A stretch of DNA of 26,010 bases from UBA2160 sp964588665 (GTDB lineage: Bacteria; Chloroflexota; Dehalococcoidia; Lucifugimonadales; UBA1123). Made by a program: the position numbers and the translations under genes. Of this stretch, positions 1 to 7,243 are shown piece after piece. The notes below the pieces were generated by a model. It saw only the letters and a list, made by a program, of their open reading frames with translations. It did not search any database and had not been told where the DNA came from. Position 1 is the first letter of the stretch. Every line of letters begins with the position of its first letter. Location of the stretch: NCBI GenBank assembly GCA_964588665.1, contig CAZPQQ010000044.1, forward strand, positions 1 through 26,010, given 5' to 3'.

Positions 1-52
1 GGGTACAACGTGCTCACTGGTGTTCCCGTGGCGATTGTCCATGCGAGGCGCC

Positions 53-73
53 GGGAGGGTTGCAAACCCTCCC
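53..73. repeat. Perfect 9-bp palindrome, REP-like
   Basis: GGGAGGGTT at 53-61 pairs perfectly with AACCCTCCC at 65-73 around a 3-base GCA loop. No T-run follows on either strand, so it does not look like a classical intrinsic terminator. A second small hairpin, TTCGAG/CTCGAA at 104-109 and 114-119, lies just to the right. Both sit in the gene-free 190 bases left of the HD gene. The unit looks like the dispersed short palindromes common between genes in GC-rich genomes; only one copy is seen here. Confidence 0.45.
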
Positions 74-190
74 CTACGACCGCCCACTGCAGCTTGGTTC
101 GTTTTCGAGTATCCTCGAATGGATTGAGTCCGGTAAAACGCCGATTCATGGTCGTGCAGCCGCTCACCATCACGTTGCCTAATACGCGTC

Positions 191-748
191 CTACGGCTGG
201 AGGCCCAACTCTGTCGCGATGGGCTTGAGCGCCTCGATGATGAACTGGATGTGCTCGTCCAGATCGACGCCCAGTTCTTCTGCGCCCTGTGCGATGTCCT
301 CTCGACTCACCGATGCCGCGAACCGCTTGTCCTTCATCTTTCGCTTGACCGACCTCACTTTGGTGTCGGACAGGCTTTTGGTCGGTCGGACCAAGGCCAC
401 CGCCGTGACGAATCCGGACAGCTCGTCACAGGCGAACAGGGCCTTCTCCATCGTGGTGTCTCGGGTGATGCCGGTGTGGTTGCCGTGGGACAGCATCGCG
501 CGAACGATGTCCTCGGGGAAGCCCCGCTCCCGCAGTATCTCGGCGCCGTAGGTCGGGTGAGCATCGGGAGTCGGGCACACCTCCCAGTCGAAGTCGTGGA
601 CCAGGCCGGCTATTCCCCACTGGCACTCGTCCGCGCCCTCCTGACGGGCGTAGGCCTTCAGGCACGTCTCGACGGCCAATAGGTGTTTCCGCAGGCTGTC
701 GCTCTTGGCGTGCTCTTCGACCACCGCCAGCGCCGTTTCGCGATCCAT
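191..748 (-). CDS. HD-domain phosphohydrolase family protein
   Basis: This is a 185-residue soluble protein with an HD-type metal-dependent phosphohydrolase fold. Visible features are His22, the paired His51-Asp52 (AGLVHDFDW), His64 in a PTYGAE context and His88 and His91 in LSHGNH, the usual spread of metal ligands in small HD proteins. The C-terminal third, from about residue 110, is helical and Lys/Glu-rich. Small HD proteins cleave phosphate esters of nucleotides or related compounds, but the substrate cannot be told from sequence. The ATG has GGGAG about 8 bases upstream. It lies 35 bases downstream of trmI on the same strand, so the two are probably co-transcribed. The family call is firm; the biochemical role is unknown. 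Confidence 0.85.
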   Translation of the reverse strand: MDRETALAVVEEHAKSDSLRKHLLAVETCLKAYARQEGADECQWGIAGLVHDFDWEVCPTPDAHPTYGAEILRERGFPEDIVRAMLSHGNHTGITRDTTMEKALFACDELSGFVTAVALVRPTKSLSDTKVRSVKRKMKDKRFAASVSREDIAQGAEELGVDLDEHIQFIIEALKPIATELGLQP

Positions 749-783
749 CGCAGCTCTCCCGTCTCGTGTAGGGCAGTGAGTTC

Positions 784-1632
784 CTACCGCTCCCGATTCG
801 ATTCCGCTTCAGCTTCGCCGTCGACATCGGGACGCGGCGAGCACTTGCGGGCCGTGTTGATGAAACCCGTGTGCCCGACCATTCGGTGCGACGGCCTGAC
901 ACTGCGGCCGCTTACGTTCCACGGACGCATTATCACCTCCATCGTCTCGACGAGGTGGAACGAACCCTCGGCTCGCAAGGCGTACGTCAACTCCTGCACC
1001 TGCGGAACTGTGGGCAGGAAGCTGAAGAAGATGCCGCCGGGGACCAGCTTTTCGGCGGCGTGGGGCACGACGTGCCAAGGCTCGGGTAGGTCCAGGACTA
1101 TTCTGTCCAGGTTGTCCTCAGGAAACCCTTCGTACACGTCTCCCTGCTTGAAGCACAGGTTCGGGTGTTCCGGCGACATCATCTCGACGTTGTCTCTGGC
1201 CTGGTCCAACATGTCCTGACGCAGGTCGTACGAGAAGAGCTGGCCGCTCTCACCCACTGCCCTCAGGAGAGCCATCGTGGTCGCCCCGGACCCGGAGCCG
1301 GCCTCGAGCACGCGAGCGCCGGGGAAAATGTCGGCGTACACGAGGAGCGTGCCCAGATCCTTCGGATACATCACCGTGGCGATTCGAGGCATACGCAAGG
1401 TGAGATCGGCCAGCGTGGGCTTGAACGCGATGTACCTATGGCCCGATCCGGTCACCAGCCATGTGCCTTCAGGTTGGCCGATGAGCGCTCCGACGTCGAG
1501 CTTCCCGACGTGGGATTCGAACCGGTTGCCCTCTTCGAGTTTGATCAGGTACTGCCTGCCCCGCCGGTCGATGAGAAGCGCGGTGTCACCTTCTCGAAAG
1601 GTGTGGTTGTCGGGGAGTGTGTTGTCGGTCAT
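784..1632 (-). CDS. trmI: tRNA (adenine-N1)-methyltransferase TrmI (m1A58)
   Basis: The 282-residue protein has the bacterial/archaeal TrmI layout: a small N-terminal beta domain (about residues 10-75), then a Rossmann S-adenosylmethionine methyltransferase domain. The SAM loop is VLEAGSGSG at about 108-116, and LDLPEPW further on is the family's catalytic Asp-containing motif. The family methylates N1 of adenosine 58 in the T-loop of tRNAs, usually as a tetramer. Length and motif order are normal for the family. The start is ATG at 1632 with only a weak upstream GGGC. The HD gene follows 35 bases downstream. About 200 bases separate it from the peroxiredoxin-like gene upstream, with a hairpin at 1730-1758 between them. 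The C-terminal tail after about residue 255 is charged and probably disordered. Confidence 0.93.
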   Translation of the reverse strand: MTDNTLPDNHTFREGDTALLIDRRGRQYLIKLEEGNRFESHVGKLDVGALIGQPEGTWLVTGSGHRYIAFKPTLADLTLRMPRIATVMYPKDLGTLLVYADIFPGARVLEAGSGSGATTMALLRAVGESGQLFSYDLRQDMLDQARDNVEMMSPEHPNLCFKQGDVYEGFPEDNLDRIVLDLPEPWHVVPHAAEKLVPGGIFFSFLPTVPQVQELTYALRAEGSFHLVETMEVIMRPWNVSGRSVRPSHRMVGHTGFINTARKCSPRPDVDGEAEAESNRER

Positions 1633-1729
1633 ATTGCCCAGGCCGTGCGTGCAGTCGGGCGAGCGACGGCATTTTCATCGGAGAGAGGCCGGGCTGGCTT
1701 GCGATTGCGCGGTTACTCATCGCCCGGCG

Positions 1730-1758
1730 CCCCGATTGGATCGACGATGAAATCGGGG
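1730..1758. other. 8-bp inverted repeat between peroxiredoxin gene and trmI
   Basis: CCCCGATT at 1730-1737 pairs perfectly with AATCGGGG at 1751-1758 around a 13-base loop. It lies about 70 bases after the peroxiredoxin stop and about 100 bases ahead of trmI. No U-run follows on the minus strand, so it could be a factor-assisted terminator, a 5' leader structure of trmI, or chance in GC-rich DNA. Confidence 0.3.
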
Positions 1759-1830
1759 CCCGGATTGATGGCACAGCTATCATATCAGACGCATTGGCCT
1801 GGGCGTCGGCAGCAAGGCGGGCGATCGCCT

Positions 1831-2286
1831 TCAGAGCTTCGACCCGCGCAGTATGGCGTCGTAGTCGATGTCGCCCGCGCTGGCGTAGACCTGTTTCCAG
1901 CGTACTTGACCCGACTTGTCGATGATGAATACGGCGCGGTCTGGCGTGCCTCGCTGCTCGTTGTAGACCCCGTATGACTGGGTCACTGCCGCTTTCGGGT
2001 GGAAATCGGCGAGAACAGGGTACGGCACGGAACCGACGGAAGCCGCGAAGGCGGTCTGCGTGGGGCGCGCGTCGGTGCTTATGCCCAATACTTGGGCATC
2101 TCGCTCCTCGAACTTGGCATTTTGCATGCCAAACGAGGAGACCTGATGCGTTCAACCGCCGGTAAAGGAAAAAATGTGGAACGACAGGATGACGTTCTTC
2201 TCGCCCCGGTACTGGCTAAGCGTTATGTTTTGTCCGTTGTGGGCTGGCAAAGTAAAATCCGGCGCCGATTGGCCTACGTCTACCAT
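1831..2286 (-). CDS. Peroxiredoxin-like selenoprotein (AhpC/TSA fold), in-frame UGA read as selenocysteine
   Basis: Reading from ATG at 2286 through the TGA at 2152-2154 gives one 151-residue thioredoxin-fold protein. It opens with GQSAPDFTLPAHNGQ, the standard peroxiredoxin N-terminus, then has FHIFSFTGG-TGA-THQVSSF. The TGA is codon 45 and stands exactly where the TxxC peroxidatic Cys of this family belongs. The reading frame is open and peroxiredoxin-like on both sides: VLGISTDARPTQTAFA, YPVLADF and RAVFIIDKSG follow. A stem-loop fitting a bacterial SECIS begins 12 bases after the TGA. GGAG lies 10 bases before the ATG. The gene ends with a normal TGA stop after GSKL, so UGA is not reassigned generally. 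No other Cys is present, so a partner thiol must resolve the oxidised selenol. A conventional caller would keep only 1831-2127 and lose the active site. A disabled gene is the alternative, but the match in position and the hairpin argue against it. Confidence 0.85.
2104..2140 (-). promoter_or_regulatory. Bacterial SECIS-like stem-loop
   Basis: On the coding (minus) strand, CUCCUCG and CGAGGAG form a 7-bp lower stem. A small asymmetric internal loop follows (U opposite GUU), then UUGGCAU pairs with AUGCCAA in a 7-bp upper stem closed by the loop GCAAA. The apical loop starts about 26 bases after the UGA. This agrees with the published bacterial SECIS pattern: a hairpin just downstream of the UGA, a small loop with G in its first two positions, and a loop 16-37 bases from the UGA. 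It would bind the SECIS domain of SelB. Confidence 0.75.
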
Positions 2287-2370
2287 GTGGTCACATCTCC
2301 TGGTGGTTTCTGGTTCCGACAATTGACACGAAAACGGAACTGGTTGCGTCCTCTATGTCGAGCAAGATAA

Positions 2371-2398
2371 ATAATATCCAAAACCAGTAATAAAGCAA
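2371..2398 (-). promoter_or_regulatory. Possible sigma70-type promoter for the selenoprotein gene
   Basis: On the minus strand TTGCTT (2398-2393) and TATTAT (2376-2371) are separated by 16 bases. They sit in a locally AT-rich stretch about 85 bases ahead of the ATG at 2286. The remainder of the 327-base gene-free stretch between this gene and gcvPB (2287-2614) shows nothing else recognisable. Confidence 0.35.
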
Positions 2399-2614
2399 AC
2401 TTTCTTTGGAGCGCAACCGAGCGAACGAGCGACGCTGTTAATAGAAGCGACAAGATCGTCCGCGATGCCCGCCAATCGGGGCGGTCGCCGGAAGTCGATG
2501 CCATCATCTCTTTGCGTAGTTCACGCAGACTGTTCCGCCGTCTCTTCGTCCTCACTCTTGCGTGCCCAATTTGACGCGCGTGGACGGCTTATGCTGCATC
2601 GACGGGAACGGGCG

Positions 2615-4108
2615 TTAGGCCGGCGGTTGCCTGCGCCAACGCAACTCGGGGCGCCGCGCCGCGCGAGCTTCGTCGAGGCGGGTGTTCGGTGCGTTGTGCG
2701 GCGCATCGTGAAGCAACTCCGGCTCCTCCTTCGCCTCGTGTGCAATCGCTTTCATGACTGCTATGAAGTGATCGAGCGTCTCTTTGGACTCTGTCTCGGT
2801 CGGCTCAATCATAAGCGCTTCTTCGACGATGAGCGGGAAGTACATCGTGGGCGGGTGAATGCCGTAGTCGATCAGGCGTTTGCACACGTCCAACGCGCTG
2901 ACGCCGTATTGACGCTTGAGAGTTCGGGCAGAGAGGACCACCTCGTGCATGCAACCGCGGTCGTAGGGCAGGTCGTAGTCGTCTCGAAGCTGGCTGAGGA
3001 TGTAGTTGGCGTTGATAACAGCGTCCTCGCTCGTCTGGTGGACGCCCTCTTTGCCCGTGGCCAGGATGTAGGCGTACGCTCTCGCCAAAGACCCGAAATT
3101 GCCGTGGAACGCGCCCAGCTTGCCGACGGTCTTCGACGGCGTGCTGAAGGCAAATCTAACGGAGCCGTTGCTTTCTTCGATCTTGGTGACGACGGGCGCC
3201 GGCAGGTATTCTACCAGCCGCTCGGCCGCCACCACCGGCCCCGATCCGGGACCGCCGCCGCCGTGGGGCGTCGAAAAAGTCTTGTGGAGGTTGGTGTGGA
3301 CGACATCAAATCCCAGGCTTCCCATTTTGACTCGACCCAGGACGGCGTTGAGGTTCGCTCCGTCGCCGTATACGAGTCCGCCGGCTTCCCGGACGATGCG
3401 CGTAACTTCCAGGATGTTGGTGTCGAAAAGGCCAAGCGTGCTGGGCAGCGTGATCATCAATCCCGCCAGACTGTCATCGGCCGCCGCTCTCAGCGCTTCG
3501 AGGTCGGTGTTGCCGCTGCTGTCGGATGGCAGAGTGACGACATCGAAACCGGCCATCGCCGCAGACGCGGGGTTGGTGCCGTGGGCGCTGTCCGGGATCA
3601 GGACCGATTTGCGTTGGTCGTCGCCCCGGTCCTGGTGGTACGCGCGAATCATCAGCATGCCCGCGAGTTCGCCGTCCGCCCCGGCCATCGGCGCCAACGA
3701 GACGCCCGGCATGCCTGTGATCTCGGTCAGGAGCCCTTGCAATCCCCATAAGAGCTTGAGAGCGCCCTGGATAGTGCTCTCGGGCTGGAGGGGATGGATC
3801 TGTGTCAAACCCGGCAGCGAGGCAAACTCGTCGTTCACCTTTGGGTTGTACTTCATCGTGCAGGAGCCCAGCGGGTAGAAATTGTGGTCGATGGAGAAAT
3901 TGAACTGGCTGATCTGAGCGAAGTAGCGGACCAACTCGGACTCGCTGACTTCGGGCATGTCGAGTTCCTGCCGCAGCAGGCTGGCGTCCGGCATCGGGGC
4001 GGCAGGCACGTCCAAGGGCGGCAGGCTGACGCCGACGCGCCCGGGCACGCTCCGTTCCATGAGCAACTTCCTGCGGTCGAGTTCAAACCGGTCCATCAAG
4101 GTCGTCAT
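2615..4108 (-). CDS. gcvPB: Glycine dehydrogenase (decarboxylating) subunit 2, P-protein beta
   Basis: This is the PLP-binding half of the two-subunit glycine cleavage P-protein, 497 residues, normal for the family. It decarboxylates glycine and passes the aminomethyl group to the lipoyl arm of the H-protein. The PLP lysine is Lys276 in HTNLHKTFSTPHGGGGPG, followed by the glycine-rich loop. The GSCTMKYNPK motif (81-90) and PDSAHGTNPAS (172-182) are also hallmarks. It starts 8 bases after the gcvPA stop, with GGGG just before the ATG, and is the last gene of gcvT-gcvH-gcvPA-gcvPB. The tail after about residue 465 is Arg/Ala-rich and poorly conserved. The identification is secure. Confidence 0.96.
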   Translation of the reverse strand: MTTLMDRFELDRRKLLMERSVPGRVGVSLPPLDVPAAPMPDASLLRQELDMPEVSESELVRYFAQISQFNFSIDHNFYPLGSCTMKYNPKVNDEFASLPGLTQIHPLQPESTIQGALKLLWGLQGLLTEITGMPGVSLAPMAGADGELAGMLMIRAYHQDRGDDQRKSVLIPDSAHGTNPASAAMAGFDVVTLPSDSSGNTDLEALRAAADDSLAGLMITLPSTLGLFDTNILEVTRIVREAGGLVYGDGANLNAVLGRVKMGSLGFDVVHTNLHKTFSTPHGGGGPGSGPVVAAERLVEYLPAPVVTKIEESNGSVRFAFSTPSKTVGKLGAFHGNFGSLARAYAYILATGKEGVHQTSEDAVINANYILSQLRDDYDLPYDRGCMHEVVLSARTLKRQYGVSALDVCKRLIDYGIHPPTMYFPLIVEEALMIEPTETESKETLDHFIAVMKAIAHEAKEEPELLHDAPHNAPNTRLDEARAARRPELRWRRQPPA

Positions 4109-4116
4109 GCCCCGGC

Positions 4117-5436
4117 TCAGATCTCGGTCAAAGCCGCGGCCAGCCGGTCGATCTCTTCGCGGCTGTTGACCTCAGTCACGCATACGAGCATTCCGTTGGG
4201 AACTTGCCGGCTGACGTCCAAACCGCCGATGATCTTGCGGTCGAGCAACCGCTCGTTGATCTCGGAAGGCGGCGCCGGACATGTGACGACGAACTCCTGG
4301 AAGAACGTGCCGTCGAAAGCAAGTGAATAGCCGGGGATGTCGTCTATCAGGCTGGCCGCGTAATGAGCTTTGTGATAACAGAGCTCGGCCACGCGTCTCA
4401 ACCCCTGCTTACCGAACGACGCCATGTAGACGGTCGAGGTCAGCGCCACGAGGGCGGCGGCGGTGCAGATATTCGACGTCGCTCGCTCGCGGCGAATGTG
4501 CTGCTCGCGGGTCTGGAGCGTCAACACGTAGGCGGTCCGATCTCGAGTGTCGACTGTCTTCCCGACGATGCGTCCGGGCATCTGCCTCACGAATCGCTGC
4601 TTGCAGGCAAACAGGCCCACGTACGGCCCTCCGAATGTCGGAGGCACGCCCATTGCCTGGCCCTCGCCGACGACGATATCCGCGTCGTAGTCGCTCGGAG
4701 GCCTGAACATCCCGAGCGATATGGGGTCGATGCTCACGATGAGCAGGGCGCCGTTGTCATGGGCCAGCTCGGAAAGGCGGTCCACATCTTCCATGGAGCC
4801 GTGGAAATTGGGCTGCTGGACGATGACGCAGGCCGTGCCGTCCGCAATGTCTGGCCGATCCAGGTCGAGCGTGTCTATTGCGAGGCCGGGCGCCTGGGCG
4901 TAGGTGTCCAACGCCTCGCGGTAGAGCGGGGACACCGACCCGGCGACAGCGACTCGGTTGCGACCGGTAATCCGAGCCGCCATCAGAGTTGCCTCGGCAA
5001 GCGATGACGCGCCGTCGTACATCCCCAGATTCGCGACCTCCATGCCTGTGAGTTGGCAGACCAGCGTCTGGAATTCGTATGCGGTTTGGAGCGTGCCTTG
5101 AGAAACCTCGGGCTGGTACGGAGTGTATGCCGTCACGAACTCGCTGCGGCTGGTTATCTGGCGCACGATCGCCGGAATATGATGCCTGTAAGAACCGGCG
5201 CCGAGGAAGCAAGCGTAGTCGCCCGGGACTCGGTTCATTGCGGCGAGCTCTTGCGCGTGTTGCATGAGCTCGAGTTCCGACCGGGCCTGGGGCAAATCGA
5301 GTTCGATCTTGCCGAGGCTGGCCGGAAGGTCTTTGAACAACTCCTCGACAGATGTCGTGCCGATGGCCTCGAGCATGGCCCTGCGGTCGGAATCCGTGTT
5401 CGGAATGTAAGGAGACTGGTACGTGTCGTCAGGCAT
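4117..5436 (-). CDS. gcvPA: Glycine dehydrogenase (decarboxylating) subunit 1, P-protein alpha
   Basis: This is the partner subunit of GcvPB, 439 residues, the usual length. It begins with the family's YIPNTDSDRRAMLEAIG and continues with FLGAGSYRHHIPAIV, TAYTPYQPEVSQGTLQ and YDGASSLAEA, all diagnostic of the alpha subunit. It has the PLP-enzyme fold without the catalytic lysine, and pairs with GcvPB to form the active decarboxylase. It starts 8 bases after the gcvH stop, so translational coupling is likely, and only a weak ribosome site is seen. Split P-proteins are common in Chloroflexota, Firmicutes, Thermotogae and archaea, whereas Proteobacteria usually have one long GcvP. Confidence 0.96.
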   Translation of the reverse strand: MPDDTYQSPYIPNTDSDRRAMLEAIGTTSVEELFKDLPASLGKIELDLPQARSELELMQHAQELAAMNRVPGDYACFLGAGSYRHHIPAIVRQITSRSEFVTAYTPYQPEVSQGTLQTAYEFQTLVCQLTGMEVANLGMYDGASSLAEATLMAARITGRNRVAVAGSVSPLYREALDTYAQAPGLAIDTLDLDRPDIADGTACVIVQQPNFHGSMEDVDRLSELAHDNGALLIVSIDPISLGMFRPPSDYDADIVVGEGQAMGVPPTFGGPYVGLFACKQRFVRQMPGRIVGKTVDTRDRTAYVLTLQTREQHIRRERATSNICTAAALVALTSTVYMASFGKQGLRRVAELCYHKAHYAASLIDDIPGYSLAFDGTFFQEFVVTCPAPPSEINERLLDRKIIGGLDVSRQVPNGMLVCVTEVNSREEIDRLAAALTEI

Positions 5437-5444
5437 CGATCACG

Positions 5445-5834
5445 TTAGACCGCATCGGACTCCAAAAACGACTCGTAACTCGAGGCCGTGAGGAGTACGT
5501 CCAATTGAGTGAGGTCGCTGAGTTCCACCTTGAGCATCCAACCCTGTTCAAAAGGCCCGTCGTTGACCATTTCGGGAGTGTCGACTAGGGCTTCATTGCG
5601 TTCAATCACCTTGCCGGATACAGGTGAGAACAGGTCGGAGACGGCTTTGACGGACTCTATCTCGCCCATCTTCTCGTTCTGCTTCACTGCCGACCCGACC
5701 TCGGGAAGCTCGACGAAGACCACGTCCCCGAGGCTGTCCTGGGCGAAATGCGTGATGCCGACGGTCACGATCGACCCGGATTCGGTCCGGACCCACTCGT
5801 GTTCCTTGGAGTATTTCAGGTCTTCAGGGTTCAT
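5445..5834 (-). CDS. gcvH: Glycine cleavage system H protein (lipoyl carrier)
   Basis: The 129-residue H-protein carries the lipoyl arm that shuttles the aminomethyl group between the P, T and L proteins. The lipoyl lysine is Lys63 in GEIESVKAVSDLFSPVSG. The N-terminal YSKEHEWVR and the GITHFAQDSLGDVVFVELP stretch are classic. Its ATG overlaps the gcvT stop in an ATGA junction (5831-5834), so the two are translationally coupled. The length is standard and nothing is missing. No dihydrolipoamide dehydrogenase (L-protein) gene is in the window; it must be elsewhere. Lipoylation enzymes are also not seen here. Confidence 0.97.
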   Translation of the reverse strand: MNPEDLKYSKEHEWVRTESGSIVTVGITHFAQDSLGDVVFVELPEVGSAVKQNEKMGEIESVKAVSDLFSPVSGKVIERNEALVDTPEMVNDGPFEQGWMLKVELSDLTQLDVLLTASSYESFLESDAV

Positions 5835-6913
5835 GAGTTTCTTCTCCGGCTGTAGAACGGAATTGCCGTGGTTTCCGCCTCTACCTGGCGTCCTCGGATA
5901 TCCACGAAAACGGTGGTTCCAGGCACAGAAACGTCGATAGGAACATAGCCCAAACCAATATTGGTGTCAAGGGTTGGGGACGGGCCGCCGCTGGTGACTT
6001 TGCCGATCTCGTCTTGGCCGTCCGTGATCGTGTATCCCTGCCGTGCGATGCCGCGCCCGATCATCTTGAACCCCGCGAGCTTCCGACCAACGCCCTGGTC
6101 ACGTATACGTTTCAGAGCGGGTCCGGCCACATAGTCGTCGCGGTCAGGATCGACGAAACGCTCCAGACCGGCTTCGTATGGGTTGGTCGAGGCGTCAATA
6201 TCGGCGCCGTGCAGCAGCAGCCCCGCTTCCAGTCTGAGCACGTCCCTAGCGCCCAGGCCGCATGGAGCCGCGCCAAGCTCCAACGAGGCGAGCCAGACAG
6301 CGTTGCTCGATTCCAACGGAACGATCAACTCGAACCCGGCTTCCCCGGTGTATCCGGTCCGTGCGACGAAAGCGTTAACGCCCATTAGGGACGCGTTGAC
6401 CGCGGCGAACGGCCTGAGTTCTGCGAGGTCGGCATCAGTCAGCTCTTGAAGCATGGTTTGGGCCTCGGGCCCCTGGAACGCGATCATCGCGCTGCTTTCC
6501 GTGACGTCGACGATGTCGACGTCAGAGGCGTCCGACCGGCGGCGCAACCAGTCGAGCACGGGACCCGTGTTGGCAGCGTTGGGGATCAGCAGAAAGCTGT
6601 CGTCGAGCCAGCGAATGACAATGCAGTCGTCGATTATCCCGCCGTCAAGGTCGCAAATGACGTTGTATCGCGCCCGGCCTCGACGAACCTTCGTTACGTC
6701 GACGCTGAGCACGCTGTTGAGCAACCCAGCCGCATCGGGACCGCTGATCTCGACTCGGCCCATATGCGATACGTCAAACAGACCGGCCTTGGTCCGAACG
6801 GCCCGGGCTTCATCGAGAATCCCGGAGTATTGGACAGGCATTTCCCATCCCCCGAACGGGACAATGCGGGCGCCCAACTCCACGTGCGCATCGAAGAGGG
6901 GAGTGTGTCTCAA
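5831..6913 (-). CDS. gcvT: Aminomethyltransferase, glycine cleavage T protein
   Basis: The T-protein transfers the methylene group from the aminomethyl-lipoyl arm to tetrahydrofolate, releasing ammonia. The 360-residue frame contains RHTPLFDAHVELGARIVPFGGWEMPVQY, VSHMGRVEISG, ARYNVICDLDGGIIDD and ARTGYTGEAGFELIVP, all typical of GcvT, and a C-terminal barrel domain. It is the first gene of the gcv operon. The start is unsettled. The frame opens with TTG at 6913, which has no good ribosome site, and an in-frame TGA lies farther upstream. An ATG at 6939 with AGGA upstream begins a 9-codon frame, MLRLTGPVR-stop, whose TGA overlaps the TTG. Either that is a coupled leader peptide, or one base is missing and the protein really begins MLRLTGPVRLRHTPL. 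A consensus TATAAT lies at 6973-6978 on this strand. Confidence 0.93.
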   Translation of the reverse strand: MRHTPLFDAHVELGARIVPFGGWEMPVQYSGILDEARAVRTKAGLFDVSHMGRVEISGPDAAGLLNSVLSVDVTKVRRGRARYNVICDLDGGIIDDCIVIRWLDDSFLLIPNAANTGPVLDWLRRRSDASDVDIVDVTESSAMIAFQGPEAQTMLQELTDADLAELRPFAAVNASLMGVNAFVARTGYTGEAGFELIVPLESSNAVWLASLELGAAPCGLGARDVLRLEAGLLLHGADIDASTNPYEAGLERFVDPDRDDYVAGPALKRIRDQGVGRKLAGFKMIGRGIARQGYTITDGQDEIGKVTSGGPSPTLDTNIGLGYVPIDVSVPGTTVFVDIRGRQVEAETTAIPFYSRRRNS

Positions 6914-6972
6914 CGGACCGGACCCGTCAGTCGCAGCATTCGGCTCAATCCTTTGGCTTCAGTTCGCATCTC

Positions 6973-6978
6973 ATTATA
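6973..6978 (-). promoter_or_regulatory. Consensus -10 box upstream of the gcv operon
   Basis: TATAAT reads on the minus strand at 6978-6973, about 60 bases before the gcvT start region. No convincing -35 box is found at 16-18 bases spacing. The 330 bases between gcvT and ftsH (6914-7243) are a divergent promoter region and contain no gene. No glycine-riboswitch core was recognised there. Confidence 0.45.
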
Positions 6979-7083
6979 CGAGACCACGTGGAACGGCGTG
7001 CGGTTGAAAACCCGTCGAGCGTCCGGTCACGTGAGGCGCTGCGGTCGCTCAAATCTGCGATAGCGCGAGTTCGCGATCATAGA

Positions 7084-7123
7084 GGTCGGCCTAGCCGACC
7101 GACGGGTAGCGATCTGATATACT
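7084..7123 (+). promoter_or_regulatory. Palindrome and -10-like box upstream of ftsH
   Basis: GGTCGGC (7084-7090) and GCCGACC (7094-7100) form a perfect 7-bp inverted repeat around CTA. TATACT at 7118-7123 is a plausible -10 box, which would place the palindrome over the -35 position. That is where a repressor operator would be expected. No standard -35 hexamer is seen. Both calls are inference. Confidence 0.35.
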
Positions 7124-7243
7124 GGTCGTTGATTGTCCCCGGTGAGCGCGCCTGCCGGCAACAGAGGCGCTTTTGACTCGAACTGCTGTGCCTATTCCGT
7201 CGGTCGCGGCAAGCGAGATGCATCCAACATGGGTGGAAGGCCA

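Noticed and set aside
1831..2127. Short 98-residue thioredoxin-like gene starting at 2127
   Set aside because: It lacks the first strands and active site, which are present in the same frame upstream across the TGA.
2152..2154. UGA reassigned to Trp or Gly (codes 4/25)
   Set aside because: TGA is the stop of several genes here, including gcvPA, gcvT and this gene itself.
1586..2155. 189-residue minus-strand open frame
   Set aside because: It is out of frame with the peroxiredoxin and trmI, Arg-rich, and without recognisable motifs.
2280..2555. 91-residue minus-strand frame upstream of the selenoprotein
   Set aside because: It has Arg/Ser/Leu-rich random composition, no ribosome site worth noting, and overlaps the likely promoter.
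2465..3751. 428-residue plus-strand open frame
   Set aside because: It is antisense to gcvPB, with Arg/Val/Asp-rich composition typical of a shadow frame of GC-rich coding DNA; gcvPB is certain.
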